Assembly (NCBI RefSeq): GCF_008831265.1
Contig: NZ_VTTH01000002.1
Coordinates: 372,001 to 436,000, forward strand
Reading direction: 5' to 3'
From: Lacisediminimonas profundi
Lineage (GTDB): Bacteria > Pseudomonadota > Gammaproteobacteria > Burkholderiales > Burkholderiaceae_D
DNA length: 64,000 nucleotides
Below the pieces are notes generated by a model. The model worked only from the letters and a program-made list of their open reading frames with translations, had not been told where the DNA came from and searched no databases. Shown in pieces: positions 35,337-43,656 of this stretch (its first letter is position 1; each line of letters begins with the position of its first letter). The position numbers and the translations under genes were made by a program.

Positions 35337-35839
35337 GCTTTTGCTCCTTGTGCAGCCAGGCGTCGCGCCTGCAACACGTCACAGATTGCGTCGACGATGG
35401 CGTGATAACCGGTGCAGCGGCAGAAATTGCCGGCAATGAAGGACCGCACTTCCTCGCGCTGCGCGCCGGGCTGCTGCTCGATCAGTTCGGATGCGGCCAT
35501 CAGCATGCCGGACGTGCAAAAGCCGCATTGCAGCGCATTGCGCTTGACGAAGGCGTCCTGCAGGTCGCGCATGGTCCCGGATTCGGTGAGCCCCTCTACC
35601 GTCTGCACCGATTTGCCGTCGGCCTGCACCGCCAGCACCAGGCAGCCGCGGACGATGACGCCGTCCAGCTTCACCGTGCACGCACCGCACACGCCGTGCT
35701 CGCAACCAAGATGGGAGCCGGTCAGTTCAAGTTCATTGCGCAGGAAATCGACCAGATGCTGGCGCGGCTCGACTTCATAGCGACCGGCCTGGCCATTGAT
35801 GGTGACCTCGATGCTGCAGGTCGGGTTGGATGTGCTCAT
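35333..35839 (-). CDS. Second molybdenum hydroxylase [2Fe-2S] small subunit
   Basis: A 168-aa protein with both iron-sulfur sites: CEHGVCGACTV with a later conserved cysteine, and CGFCTSGML with CRCTGY. It overlaps the large-subunit start by 4 bp. The FAD subunit gene lies 45 bp upstream. Standard length. Confidence 0.91.
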   Translation of the reverse strand: MSTSNPTCSIEVTINGQAGRYEVEPRQHLVDFLRNELELTGSHLGCEHGVCGACTVKLDGVIVRGCLVLAVQADGKSVQTVEGLTESGTMRDLQDAFVKRNALQCGFCTSGMLMAASELIEQQPGAQREEVRSFIAGNFCRCTGYHAIVDAICDVLQARRLAAQGAKA

Positions 35840-35884
35840 GTCGGGTCCTATTTTTTGTGCCGCGATTGTGCCGCGATGGTTCCG

Positions 35885-36754
35885 CTACTGTGCAGCGATC
35901 TGCGCCAGCTGCCGGCGCAGCAGCACCGTCGCCAGGTGGCGCTTGGTGGCGGATGAGTTTGTCAGGTCGGACATCGGCGCGTACTCGCCGCTCAGTTCGG
36001 TCCTCAGTGCGGCGGCAGCATCGTCGATGGCCTGCGCATCCAGTCGCCTGCCGTTCAGCACAGCTTCGGTCTGGCGCGCGCGCAGCGGCGTGTTGCCGAC
36101 GCCCAGGAAAGAAAGTCGCGCATCGGCCACCAGCTCGCCGTCACGACGCGCGGCCACGGCCAGCCCGACGATCGCATAATCGCCATGGCGCCGCGCCAGT
36201 TCATCGAATGCATGACGCCAGTCCGGACCGCGCAGTGGAATCTCGCAGGCGACCAGCACCTCGCCAGCAAGCAAGGAAGTCGTCAGCACGTCGACGAAGA
36301 AATCGGCGGCTGCGATGCGGCGTTCGCCGCTCCTGCTGCGCACGATCAATTCGGCGTCCAGCGCCAGCGCGCAGGCCGGCCATTCGGCGGCCGGGTCGGC
36401 GTAGGCGATGGAGCCGCCGAAAGTGCCGAGGTTGCGGATCGCCCGGTGCGCGATATGCGGCACCGCCATCGCCAGCAGCGGCGCATGCCTGGCCACCAGG
36501 GGCGAATCCTCGATTTCAGTGTGCCGGGTGAGTGCGCCGATGCGCAGGTGCGTGGCGCTGACCGAAATGCCGGATAGTTCGGCAATGCCGTTGATGTCGA
36601 CCAGCAGTGCCGGCTCGGACAATCGCATGTTCAGGGTTGCCAGCAGGGTCTGGCCGCCGGCCAGCAGCCGCGCATTGTCGCCGTGTGCCGCGAGCAGGTC
36701 GAACACCTCGGCCAGGCTGGCTGGCCGGGCGTAGTCAAAAGGAGGCGCTTTCAT
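35885..36754 (-). CDS. Second molybdenum hydroxylase FAD-binding subunit
   Basis: A 289-aa FAD subunit: LAGGQTLLATLNMRLSEPA near residue 31 and GTFGGSIAYADPAAEWP near 110. It is first in its operon, so the promoter lies in the 264-bp spacer shared with the divergent tetR gene. Regulation by that TetR protein is likely. Confidence 0.9.
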   Translation of the reverse strand: MKAPPFDYARPASLAEVFDLLAAHGDNARLLAGGQTLLATLNMRLSEPALLVDINGIAELSGISVSATHLRIGALTRHTEIEDSPLVARHAPLLAMAVPHIAHRAIRNLGTFGGSIAYADPAAEWPACALALDAELIVRSRSGERRIAAADFFVDVLTTSLLAGEVLVACEIPLRGPDWRHAFDELARRHGDYAIVGLAVAARRDGELVADARLSFLGVGNTPLRARQTEAVLNGRRLDAQAIDDAAAALRTELSGEYAPMSDLTNSSATKRHLATVLLRRQLAQIAAQ

Positions 36755-36913
36755 CGCGGCATCCCGGGGCCGTTCTTGCTGCGCGCATGCTGCAGTGCGC
36801 CAACAAGCTTATCGCTGTCTTGTTTCATTGCGTCTCCTCGCAGCCCTCGTAGAGGACCGTTGTTCTTGCTGTTGTCCTGTGCTGCAGCGACTTGCGCGGC
36901 ATGGCGCGATCAG

Positions 36914-36961
36914 GCAACCAAGCATGCAACCAAGCCTGCAGTTAAGCCTCGAATTAAGCCT
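36914..36961. repeat. Four 12-bp tandem repeats next to the TetR operator
   Basis: GCAACCAAGCAT, GCAACCAAGCCT, GCAGTTAAGCCT and CGAATTAAGCCT follow one another at 36914-36925, 36926-36937, 36938-36949 and 36950-36961. Neighbours differ by 1 to 3 bases. The array ends on the first base of the TetR operator palindrome and lies in the promoter region of the divergent molybdenum hydroxylase operon. Confidence 0.75.
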
Positions 36962-37011
36962 ATTTACCAGCTGATAAATAATATGCCACAATGTTGAACA
37001 CTTGGTAAATA
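36961..37011. promoter_or_regulatory. Candidate TetR operator, palindrome plus third half-site
   Basis: At 36961-36980 TATTTACCAG is followed by CTGATAAATA, a 20-bp palindrome with one mismatched pair. A third half-site, TGGTAAATA at 37003-37011, is the exact inverse of TATTTACCA (36961-36969). It lies between the second molybdenum hydroxylase operon and tetR, 8 bp before the tetR start, and is AT-rich against its surroundings. Confidence 0.65.
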
Positions 37012-37018
37012 ACAAAAT

Positions 37019-37840
37019 ATGAAACAAGGGGACACGTCAGTGCGTCGTTCAAGCGCTTCCGCCGGAGAGACCGCACCGGCACGCCGGCGGCTGTCTGTAG
37101 AGGAGCGCGAGAAGCAGATCCTGCTGGGCGCGGTTGCGTTCTTCTCCGAACACGGGCTGGACGGGCAGATGCGCGTGCTGGCACAGGACATCGGCATCAC
37201 CCACGCCCTGCTCTATCACTATTTTCCGACCAAGCAGGCACTGATCGAGCGCGTCTATTACGAACTGTTCGAAGGCCGCTGGAAGCCGGAGTGGGAAAAG
37301 CTGCTCGATGACCGGAATATCGGCGCGGAGGAAAAGCTCGTGCGCTTCTATTGCGACTACGCCGGGACGATACTGGACCGCGATTTTGTGCGCATCTTCA
37401 TTTTCTCCGGCCTGTCCGACCATTACATTACCGACCGTTTCTTTGCCCTGCTGCGTGACAAGCTGTTTCCGCGTTTGGTGCGCGAGGCGCGCCGTCATTG
37501 CGGCAGCACTTCCCGCGCCCGTCCGAGCGCGCGAGAACTGGAATTACTGATGGGCCTGCACGGCGGCATTTTCTACACCGGCGTGCGACGCTGGATCTAC
37601 GGCCAGGCAGTGCACGGCGCCGAGGCCACGGAAAACGACGAAATCTACATAGCAGACCGGGTGCGATCCTATCTGTGGTCATCGGCCCGGATACTGGAAG
37701 ACAGCGTCCGGCCGGCAAAGCCGGCGCGATCCGCAGCGGGTGGCAAGACAAGCAGGTTGGCGAACAGCAAAGCAAACGACAGAGCGAACGACAAAGCGAA
37801 CAACAGCGCGAGCAAAAAGCGCGCACCCAAAGGAGAATGA
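37019..37840 (+). CDS. TetR-family regulator with repetitive C-terminal tail
   Basis: A 273-aa regulator. The TetR helix-turn-helix is at residues about 28-75 (REKQILLGAVAFFSEHG, then ITHALLYHYFPTKQALIERVY). The ligand-binding domain runs to about 225. The last 25 residues are an unusual ANxK-repeat tail (see 37760-37819), rich in Ala, Asn and Lys, with no equivalent in normal TetR proteins. It is divergent from the second molybdenum hydroxylase operon and shares the palindromic operator, and the VOC gene follows with only one base between, so it could control both sides. Confidence 0.88.
   Translation: MKQGDTSVRRSSASAGETAPARRRLSVEEREKQILLGAVAFFSEHGLDGQMRVLAQDIGITHALLYHYFPTKQALIERVYYELFEGRWKPEWEKLLDDRNIGAEEKLVRFYCDYAGTILDRDFVRIFIFSGLSDHYITDRFFALLRDKLFPRLVREARRHCGSTSRARPSARELELLMGLHGGIFYTGVRRWIYGQAVHGAEATENDEIYIADRVRSYLWSSARILEDSVRPAKPARSAAGGKTSRLANSKANDRANDKANNSASKKRAPKGE
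37760..37819 (+). repeat. In-frame 12-bp tandem array coding the ANxK tail of TetR
   Basis: Five 12-bp units (37760-37771, 37772-37783, 37784-37795, 37796-37807, 37808-37819) translate to ANSK, ANDR, ANDK, ANNS and ASKK. The period equals that of the upstream 36914-36961 array. A change in copy number would only lengthen or shorten the tail in steps of four residues. Confidence 0.75.
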
Positions 37841-37841
37841 C

Positions 37842-38306
37842 ATGGCACTGACGCTGAACCATTTTTCGATACGTACCATGGACCTGGAGGCGTGCCGGGC
37901 GTTTTACGTCAATGTGCTGGGCCTTACCGTCGGCCCGCGTCCGCCCTTCCCTTTCCCGGGGATATGGCTGTACCGCGGCGATCACGGCGATTATTACAAC
38001 GCAGTGGTGCACATCATCGGCATCGACCCGAATGATCCCGAGGGCCTGAAAAAATACCTGGGCGATCGCGATCCCTCCGAACTGAAGGGCACGGGCACCA
38101 TCGATCACATCGCCTTCTTCGCCGAAGGGCTGTCCGACATGCTCGACCATCTGGGCAAGCTCGGCATCGCGGTGCGCGAACGCACCGTGCCCAGCATCGG
38201 CCTGCACCAGTTGTTCCTGGACGATCCGAACGGCGTGGTGATCGAACTGAACTACCCGGCGGCCGAAAAAGAAGCCCTTGACGCGCGCCCCGCACGGGCC
38301 TCCTGA
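37842..38306 (+). CDS. VOC-family (glyoxalase/extradiol dioxygenase fold) protein
   Basis: A 154-aa protein in which AAAGGAGA precedes ATG 37842. It has the vicinal-oxygen-chelate pattern: LNHFSIRTMDLEACRAFYVNVLGL, and later IDHIAFFAEGL and LFLDDPNGVVIELNY, with metal-ligand histidines and the C-terminal glutamate. These proteins include glyoxalase, extradiol dioxygenases and isomerases. Position directly before a FAD monooxygenase (TGA-G-ATG) suggests a step in aromatic breakdown. Confidence 0.85.
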   Translation: MALTLNHFSIRTMDLEACRAFYVNVLGLTVGPRPPFPFPGIWLYRGDHGDYYNAVVHIIGIDPNDPEGLKKYLGDRDPSELKGTGTIDHIAFFAEGLSDMLDHLGKLGIAVRERTVPSIGLHQLFLDDPNGVVIELNYPAAEKEALDARPARAS

Positions 38307-38307
38307 G

Positions 38308-39522
38308 ATGGCGCGTATCCTGATTGCCGGCGGATCGCTGGGCGGGCTGTTCGCTGCCAATATCCTGCTGCGTGAAGGCCATGACGTGCTGGTGCTGGAA
38401 AAGGCATCCGAGTCGCTCGACGGCCGCGGCGCCGGCATCGTGACCCACAAGGCGCTGGAGCGCGGGCTGCTGCGCGCCGGCGCCCGCGTCGACGAGACGC
38501 TCGGCGTGCGGGTCGAAGAACGGGTATCGCTGCAGATCGACGGCACGCCGGACGTCACGGTCGTGATGCCGCAGATACTCACGTCCTGGAGCCGGCTCTA
38601 TCATCTGCTGCAAGAGGCGCTGCCTGCCGGACGTTATGTCCATGGGGCGAGCGTGAAGAGCGTCACCCAGACCGAAGACAGCGTGACCGTGCACTGCGAG
38701 GACGGCCGTGATTTCAGCGGTGACCTGCTGGTGGCCTCCGATGGCCTGCGTTCCGCGGTTCGCGCCCAATATGCGCCGCAGGTGCAGCCGCAATATGCCG
38801 GCTATGTGGCCTGGCGCGGCGTCTGCGACGAGTCGGTACTGTCAAAATTCACGCTGGATTCGGTGTTTGAACGCTTCGGCTTCGGCCTGCCGCCTGGCGA
38901 GCAGATGCTCGGCTACCCGGTGGCCGGCGCCGGCAACTCGACCGTGCGCGGCAAGCGCCGCTTCAACTTTGTCTGGTACCGGCCGGCAGCCGAGCCGGAA
39001 GGGCTGAATGCCTTGCTGACCGACGCCGACGGCAATTTCTATCCGACCGGCATCCCGCCGAACAAGGTCAACTGGCGTAATGTCGCCGCCATGCGCGAAG
39101 CCGGACGCCGGTTGCTGGCGCCACAGTTCGCTGAAGTGCTGGAAAAGACCGCCCTGCCCTTCCTGCAACCGATCTACGATGTGGTTTCGCAGCAGATCGC
39201 ATTTGGCCGCGTGATGCTGATGGGCGATGCCGCTTTCGTCGCCCGTCCGCATTGCGGCATGGGCGTGACCAAGGCCGCGCAGGACGGCGGCGCCATCGCC
39301 GACGCGATCGCGCTGCATGGCGCCACGCCGGCTGCCGGGCTGGCCTATCAGTCGGCACGCTTGCAGATGCTCCAGGATGTCGTCCAGCATGCGCGTAATC
39401 TCGGTGCCTACATGCAGTCCCAGACTGGCAGCCGCAAGGGAACCGTGGCGCGCAGCGACGAAAAGGTGGTGCGCGAGACGGCAGTCGATCCGTATGAACC
39501 ACCGGCCTCAAGCACGCGTTGA
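38308..39522 (+). CDS. FAD-dependent aromatic-ring monooxygenase
   Basis: A 404-aa flavoprotein with the class A monooxygenase motifs: N-terminal GGSLGGLFAANILLREGHDV, the LVASDGLRSAVR strand, and GDAAFVARPHCGMGVTKAAQDG. The substitution of GxGxxG by GGSLGG resembles 2,6-dihydroxypyridine hydroxylase-like enzymes, so a heteroaromatic substrate is a possibility. Starts one base after the VOC stop. A disordered C-terminus follows residue 370. Confidence 0.85.
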   Translation: MARILIAGGSLGGLFAANILLREGHDVLVLEKASESLDGRGAGIVTHKALERGLLRAGARVDETLGVRVEERVSLQIDGTPDVTVVMPQILTSWSRLYHLLQEALPAGRYVHGASVKSVTQTEDSVTVHCEDGRDFSGDLLVASDGLRSAVRAQYAPQVQPQYAGYVAWRGVCDESVLSKFTLDSVFERFGFGLPPGEQMLGYPVAGAGNSTVRGKRRFNFVWYRPAAEPEGLNALLTDADGNFYPTGIPPNKVNWRNVAAMREAGRRLLAPQFAEVLEKTALPFLQPIYDVVSQQIAFGRVMLMGDAAFVARPHCGMGVTKAAQDGGAIADAIALHGATPAAGLAYQSARLQMLQDVVQHARNLGAYMQSQTGSRKGTVARSDEKVVRETAVDPYEPPASSTR

Positions 39523-39540
39523 GCAAGGAACTGTGAGCAA

Positions 39541-39701
39541 GGAAAGTTGAAGCAGGAGAATCACCCGGCAAACAGCAAAGGAAAGCAGAAAAGGAAAGCA
39601 GGAAGCAGCAAAAAAAAGCAGCAAAAAATGCAGCAAAAAAAAAAGCAGCATCGAAGTAATCGGGCACAAGCGAAAAAAGCAACAAAAGCAACAAAAGCAA
39701 G
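39541..39701 (+). repeat. A-rich simple-sequence leader before the ABC transporter
   Basis: The spacer is built from GCAGCAAAAAA-like and GGAAAGCAG units, with an A-tract of 8 (39610-39617) and one of 10 (39635-39644). It ends in three 9-bp units, AAAAGCAAC, AAAAGCAAC and AAAAGCAAG (39675-39683, 39684-39692, 39693-39701). An overlapping lysine-rich frame (39547-39744) is probably chance. Confidence 0.7.
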
Positions 39702-39740
39702 CACTCGCGACCACACCATCGATCTATCGAGGAGACAGAA

Positions 39741-40979
39741 ATGACGCAGTCCACACATAACAAGCATCGCCGCATGATAGTAGGCGCCGGCCTGGCAGCA
39801 GCCAGCTCGCCGCTCTGGTTCAACATTGCGCAGGCCCAGAGCACGCCGATCCGGATCGGCTTTCCGGTGCCGCTGACCGGTCCTTTCTCTGCCGAAGCAC
39901 AGGACCAGGTGCGCGCGGCCCAGCTCGCCGTCAACGAATGGAACGCCGCTGGCGGCTTCAACGGCCGCAAGGCCGAGTTGCTGGTGCGCGACGACAAGCT
40001 CAACCCGGGCGAGGCTGCCACCCGCACGCTGGAACTGATTGAAAAAGACAAGGCCGATTTCATCGTCGGTTCCTTGTCAGCTGCGACGCAGCTGTCGATC
40101 AACGCCGTCTGCCGCGACCGCAAGATCCTGTTCAACTCGATCAGTCAGTCCGATGCGATCAACGAAGCCAAGGACTGGAGCCTGTTCACGTTCCATGAAG
40201 CGCTCAATCCGCACTTGACCGCCGGCGCGGTCGCCCGCTATGCCTTCCCGAAATACGGCAAGACCGTGGTCTACCTGACCGCCGACTATGCTTATGGCCA
40301 TGAAATGGTGCGCGGCTTCCAGCGCGCCGGCCAGGCTCTCGGCACCAAAATGCTGGCTGACATCCGGCACCCGATTGGCACCGCCGATTACTCCGCCTTC
40401 CTGCCGCGCATCCAGGCGCTCAAGCCGGACATGATCGTGCTGAACAACTTCGGCCGCGACAATATCAACTCGGTCAAGCAGATCACCGACTTCGGCCTGA
40501 AAGCCAAATCCAAGGTCATTGTCCCGGTTCTGCTGTTCACCGCGCGCGTGGCTGGCGGCGCCGACGCCTACGAAGGCGTCATGGGCGGAACTTCCTATTA
40601 CTGGGGCATGGAAGACACCGTTCCCAGCGCCAAGGCGTTCAACGACAAATTCCGCAAAGCCTATGGCGGCGCGGTGCCGTCCGACTACGGCGCGCTCGGC
40701 TATGCCGGCGTGCGCAGCGTGCTGCAGGCAGTGCTGAACGCCAAGTCCACCGATTCGACCAAGGTCAGCATTGCGCTGCGCCAGTTGCGCTACGACTTCT
40801 ACAAGGGCGAACAGTTCTACCGCAAGTGCGACCACCAGTCGGTGCAATCGGTGGTCATCGTCGAGTCCAAGTCCAAGGGCAAGGACAAGAACGACGTGTT
40901 CAAGGTTCTCGCCGTCGAAAAGCCGAACGAGGCGAACTTGCGCAGTTGCGACGAGCTCGGCCACAAGATAAGCACCTGA
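39741..40979 (+). CDS. Branched-chain amino acid-type ABC transporter, periplasmic binding protein
   Basis: A 412-aa LivJ/LivK-type binding protein. ATG 39741 has GAGGAG upstream. The N-terminus (HRRMIVGAGLAAAS) has a twin-arginine-like export signal cleaved near AQA. The mature protein starts IRIGFPVPLTGPFSAEAQD, the type I periplasmic binding fold, followed by YAYGHEMVRGFQ. Members bind amino acids, urea, or aromatic acids. Linked to catabolic genes, it probably captures the substrate of the monooxygenase/hydroxylase set. Confidence 0.9.
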   Translation: MTQSTHNKHRRMIVGAGLAAASSPLWFNIAQAQSTPIRIGFPVPLTGPFSAEAQDQVRAAQLAVNEWNAAGGFNGRKAELLVRDDKLNPGEAATRTLELIEKDKADFIVGSLSAATQLSINAVCRDRKILFNSISQSDAINEAKDWSLFTFHEALNPHLTAGAVARYAFPKYGKTVVYLTADYAYGHEMVRGFQRAGQALGTKMLADIRHPIGTADYSAFLPRIQALKPDMIVLNNFGRDNINSVKQITDFGLKAKSKVIVPVLLFTARVAGGADAYEGVMGGTSYYWGMEDTVPSAKAFNDKFRKAYGGAVPSDYGALGYAGVRSVLQAVLNAKSTDSTKVSIALRQLRYDFYKGEQFYRKCDHQSVQSVVIVESKSKGKDKNDVFKVLAVEKPNEANLRSCDELGHKIST

Positions 40980-41006
40980 ACCAGATAGCCGAGGAGGACA
41001 ACACAC

Positions 41007-41891
41007 ATGGGCGACATCACGCTCTCACTGCTGGCAGCACAACTGATGACCGGCATCGCGCTGGGCGCAGTGTATGCGTTGCTGGCGATCGGCCTGTCAC
41101 TGATATTCGGCATGCTGACCGTCGTCAATTTCGCGCATGGAGCGTTTTTCATGGTGGGCGCCTTCCTCGGCGTCTATTTCATCGCGCTGACCGGAAATTT
41201 CTGGTTCAGCCTGGTGCTTACCCCGCTGGCAGTCGGTGCCATCGGGCTGGTGACCGAGCGTTTCCTGGTGCGGCCCTTGTACGGGCGCGGCATCGACTAT
41301 CCGCTTCTGCTTACCTTCGGCCTGTCGTATGTAATGATCGAGGCGATGCGGGTGGCGTTCGGCATCGAAGGCATGCCGACGTCGACGCCGCCTGAACTGC
41401 GGGGCGCGGTCAACCTCGGCTTCGGCCATTTCCCGCTGTACCGCCTGTTCCTGATCGGCGCCACCGCGGTAGTGATATTAGGGCTGTGGCTGTTCATCGA
41501 GAAAACCCGCTTCGGCCTGATCATCCGGGCCGGTTCGCGCGATCCCGAAATCGTGCGGGTGCTGGGCATCGATGTGTCGCGGGTGTGGCTGATCGTGTTC
41601 GGAATCGGCACCGCGATCGCCGGCCTGTCCGGCGTGCTGGCGGCGCCGACGCGGGCGGTCAACCCCGAAATGGGCATACCGATCCTGGCCGAATCTTTCG
41701 TAGTGACGGTGGTCGGCGGCATGGGCTCACTGCCCGGTGCCGTGGTGGCCGGCCTGTTGGTCGGCGTGGTGTTCAGCATGACTTCGCTGTTCGCGCCGGA
41801 ACTGGCCGAACTGTCGATCTTCGTGCTGATGGCTGTGGTGCTGCTGATCCGGCCGCAAGGCTTCTTCGGCAAAGCCGGACTGATGAGTTAA
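41007..41891 (+). CDS. LivH-like membrane permease
   Basis: A 294-aa integral membrane protein with the LivH pattern: an N-terminal ALGAVYALLAIGLSLIFGML, VNFAHGAFFMVGAFLGVYF, and the ABC-contact EAA-like loop with AGSRDPEIVRVLGIDV. Start ATG has GGAGGA. Part of the five-gene importer unit, 4 bp before the LivM-like gene. Confidence 0.92.
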   Translation: MGDITLSLLAAQLMTGIALGAVYALLAIGLSLIFGMLTVVNFAHGAFFMVGAFLGVYFIALTGNFWFSLVLTPLAVGAIGLVTERFLVRPLYGRGIDYPLLLTFGLSYVMIEAMRVAFGIEGMPTSTPPELRGAVNLGFGHFPLYRLFLIGATAVVILGLWLFIEKTRFGLIIRAGSRDPEIVRVLGIDVSRVWLIVFGIGTAIAGLSGVLAAPTRAVNPEMGIPILAESFVVTVVGGMGSLPGAVVAGLLVGVVFSMTSLFAPELAELSIFVLMAVVLLIRPQGFFGKAGLMS

Positions 41892-41895
41892 GACC

Positions 41896-42906
41896 ATGCA
41901 GAATTTCATTTCCCTGATTGCCCGGAACCGGGTAGCAGCCGTGCTGCTGTTCCTGCTGATATTCCCGCTGGTGATGCCGTACGAGGCGCTGGCGATCAAC
42001 ATCCTGATCTTCGGCCTGTATGCGGTCGGCCTGAACCTGCTGTTCGGCTACACCGGCATGCTGTCCTTCGGCCATGCGGCTTTCTTCGGCGTCGGCAGCT
42101 ATGCGACCGGCATCGCCATGGTGCACTTCAACGTGCACTGGGTGCCGGCGATCGTGATCGGCGTGATCGGCTCCTTGATAGTGGGCGCCATCGTCGGCTA
42201 TCTTGCCATTCGGACCCGCGGCATCTATTTCTCGATGGTGACGCTGGCGCTGGGGCAGATCGTGTACTACGGCTTCTACAAGGCAGAGCGCTGGACCGGC
42301 GGTGAAAACGGCCTGCGCGGCATCAAGGTCGAGAAGATACAGTTGCCCGGCATCGAACTCGATTTCCTGCATCCCTTGACCAAGTACTACATCCTGTTCG
42401 TGTTCGTGGCGCTGGCGTTGTGGTTCGTTTCGCGCGTGCTGAACTCGCCGTTCGGCGCCGTCATCGAAGCCATCCGCGAAAACGAAAAGCGCACCGCCGC
42501 CTGTGGCTTTGACGTCGCCCGCAGCAAGCTGCTGGTGTTCGTCATATCGGCCGGCGTGTGCGGACTGGCCGGCACGCTGCGCGCGCTGCACTTGTCCATC
42601 GTGCCTGTCGATTCGCTGCACTACGTCCAGTCCGGCCAAGGCATCATGATGTGCCTGCTCGGCGGCATGGGCACCTTCTTCGGCCCCTTCGTCGGCGCCG
42701 CGGTATTCCTGTACCTGGAAGACGTGGTGACGGCAATGACCAAGCACTGGATGGCGGTGGTCGGCGTGGTTTTCATGCTGTTCGTGCTGTTCTTCCCGAA
42801 AGGCATCTGGGGCAGCATCGTCGGCTGGGCCCTGCGTTATGCCGGGCATGAACAGAAAGCGGCGGTCGCGCCGCTGGCCGCGGATGCTGCGGGGGCCGCA
42901 AAATGA
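41896..42906 (+). CDS. LivM-like membrane permease
   Basis: A 336-aa permease: GLYAVGLNLLFGYTGMLSFGHAAFF is the LivM hallmark (quoted here as GLNLLFGYTGMLSFGHAAFF), then GYLAIRTRGIYFSMVTLAL and the EAA-like loop AIRENEKRTAACGFDV. Its ATGA overlap with the following ATPase gene indicates coupled expression. Confidence 0.92.
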   Translation: MQNFISLIARNRVAAVLLFLLIFPLVMPYEALAINILIFGLYAVGLNLLFGYTGMLSFGHAAFFGVGSYATGIAMVHFNVHWVPAIVIGVIGSLIVGAIVGYLAIRTRGIYFSMVTLALGQIVYYGFYKAERWTGGENGLRGIKVEKIQLPGIELDFLHPLTKYYILFVFVALALWFVSRVLNSPFGAVIEAIRENEKRTAACGFDVARSKLLVFVISAGVCGLAGTLRALHLSIVPVDSLHYVQSGQGIMMCLLGGMGTFFGPFVGAAVFLYLEDVVTAMTKHWMAVVGVVFMLFVLFFPKGIWGSIVGWALRYAGHEQKAAVAPLAADAAGAAK

Positions 42907-43646
42907 GCACACCGATCCTTGAAGTGGAAGGCATCACCCAGCGCTTCGGCGGCTTCCGTGCGCTCAACGACATCAACGTCAGCTTCCAGCCCGGCAAGCT
43001 GACCGCGATCATCGGCCCCAATGGCGCTGGCAAGAGCACGTTTTTCAATGTCGTCAGCGGGGCATTCCCGCCCAGCGAGGGGCGGATACGCTACCAGGGC
43101 CGCGACATCACCGGCATGCCGCAGCATGAATTCGCGCGCATCGGCATCGCCAAGAGTTTCCAGATCACGAACGTGTTCAAGCAGTTGTCGGCGCACGAGA
43201 ACGTGCGCGTGGCGGCGCAGATGCGGCGCGCCCGCTTTTCGCTGTGGCGCAACCGCGCGGACTTGCCGGAACTGATCGAACTGGCCGACCACCTGCTGGA
43301 ACGAGTCGGATTGAGCGCGGTGCGCAACCGTCCGGCGGCCGACCTGGCGCACGGCCAGCAGCGAGCGCTGGAAATCGCGATGGCCCTGTCCTGCGATCCG
43401 ACGCTACTGCTGATGGACGAGCCCACCGCCGGCATGTCGCCGCAGGAAACCACGGTGATGATGTCGCTGATCACCTCGCTGGCGCAGGAGCGCACCGTGA
43501 TCCTGGTCGAGCACAAGATGAAGCTGGTGATGGGCATCTGCGAGCGCCTGATCGTGCTGCATCACGGCGAATTCCTGGCCGAGGGGACGCCTGATGAAAT
43601 TCGCAACAACAGCGAAGTCAAGCGCGTCTACCTTGGGCAGAATTAA
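42903..43646 (+). CDS. LivG-like ABC transporter ATPase
   Basis: A 247-aa ATPase with Walker A GPNGAGKST, ABC signature LAHGQQRALEIAMAL and Walker B LLLMDEPTAGMS. The Q-loop and LivG-type ITGMPQHEFARIGIAKSFQ are intact. Companion of the LivF-like gene 10 bp downstream. Confidence 0.92.
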   Translation: MSTPILEVEGITQRFGGFRALNDINVSFQPGKLTAIIGPNGAGKSTFFNVVSGAFPPSEGRIRYQGRDITGMPQHEFARIGIAKSFQITNVFKQLSAHENVRVAAQMRRARFSLWRNRADLPELIELADHLLERVGLSAVRNRPAADLAHGQQRALEIAMALSCDPTLLLMDEPTAGMSPQETTVMMSLITSLAQERTVILVEHKMKLVMGICERLIVLHHGEFLAEGTPDEIRNNSEVKRVYLGQN

Positions 43647-43656
43647 AGGAAAACCG

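Noticed and set aside
36914-36961. CRISPR array
   Set aside because: Units are 12 bp, contiguous, without spacers and no cas genes nearby.
39547-39744. 65-aa lysine-rich peptide ending in ATGA overlap with the binding protein gene
   Set aside because: TTG start in simple-sequence DNA, and the ribosome site of the next gene lies inside it; composition follows the A-rich repeat.
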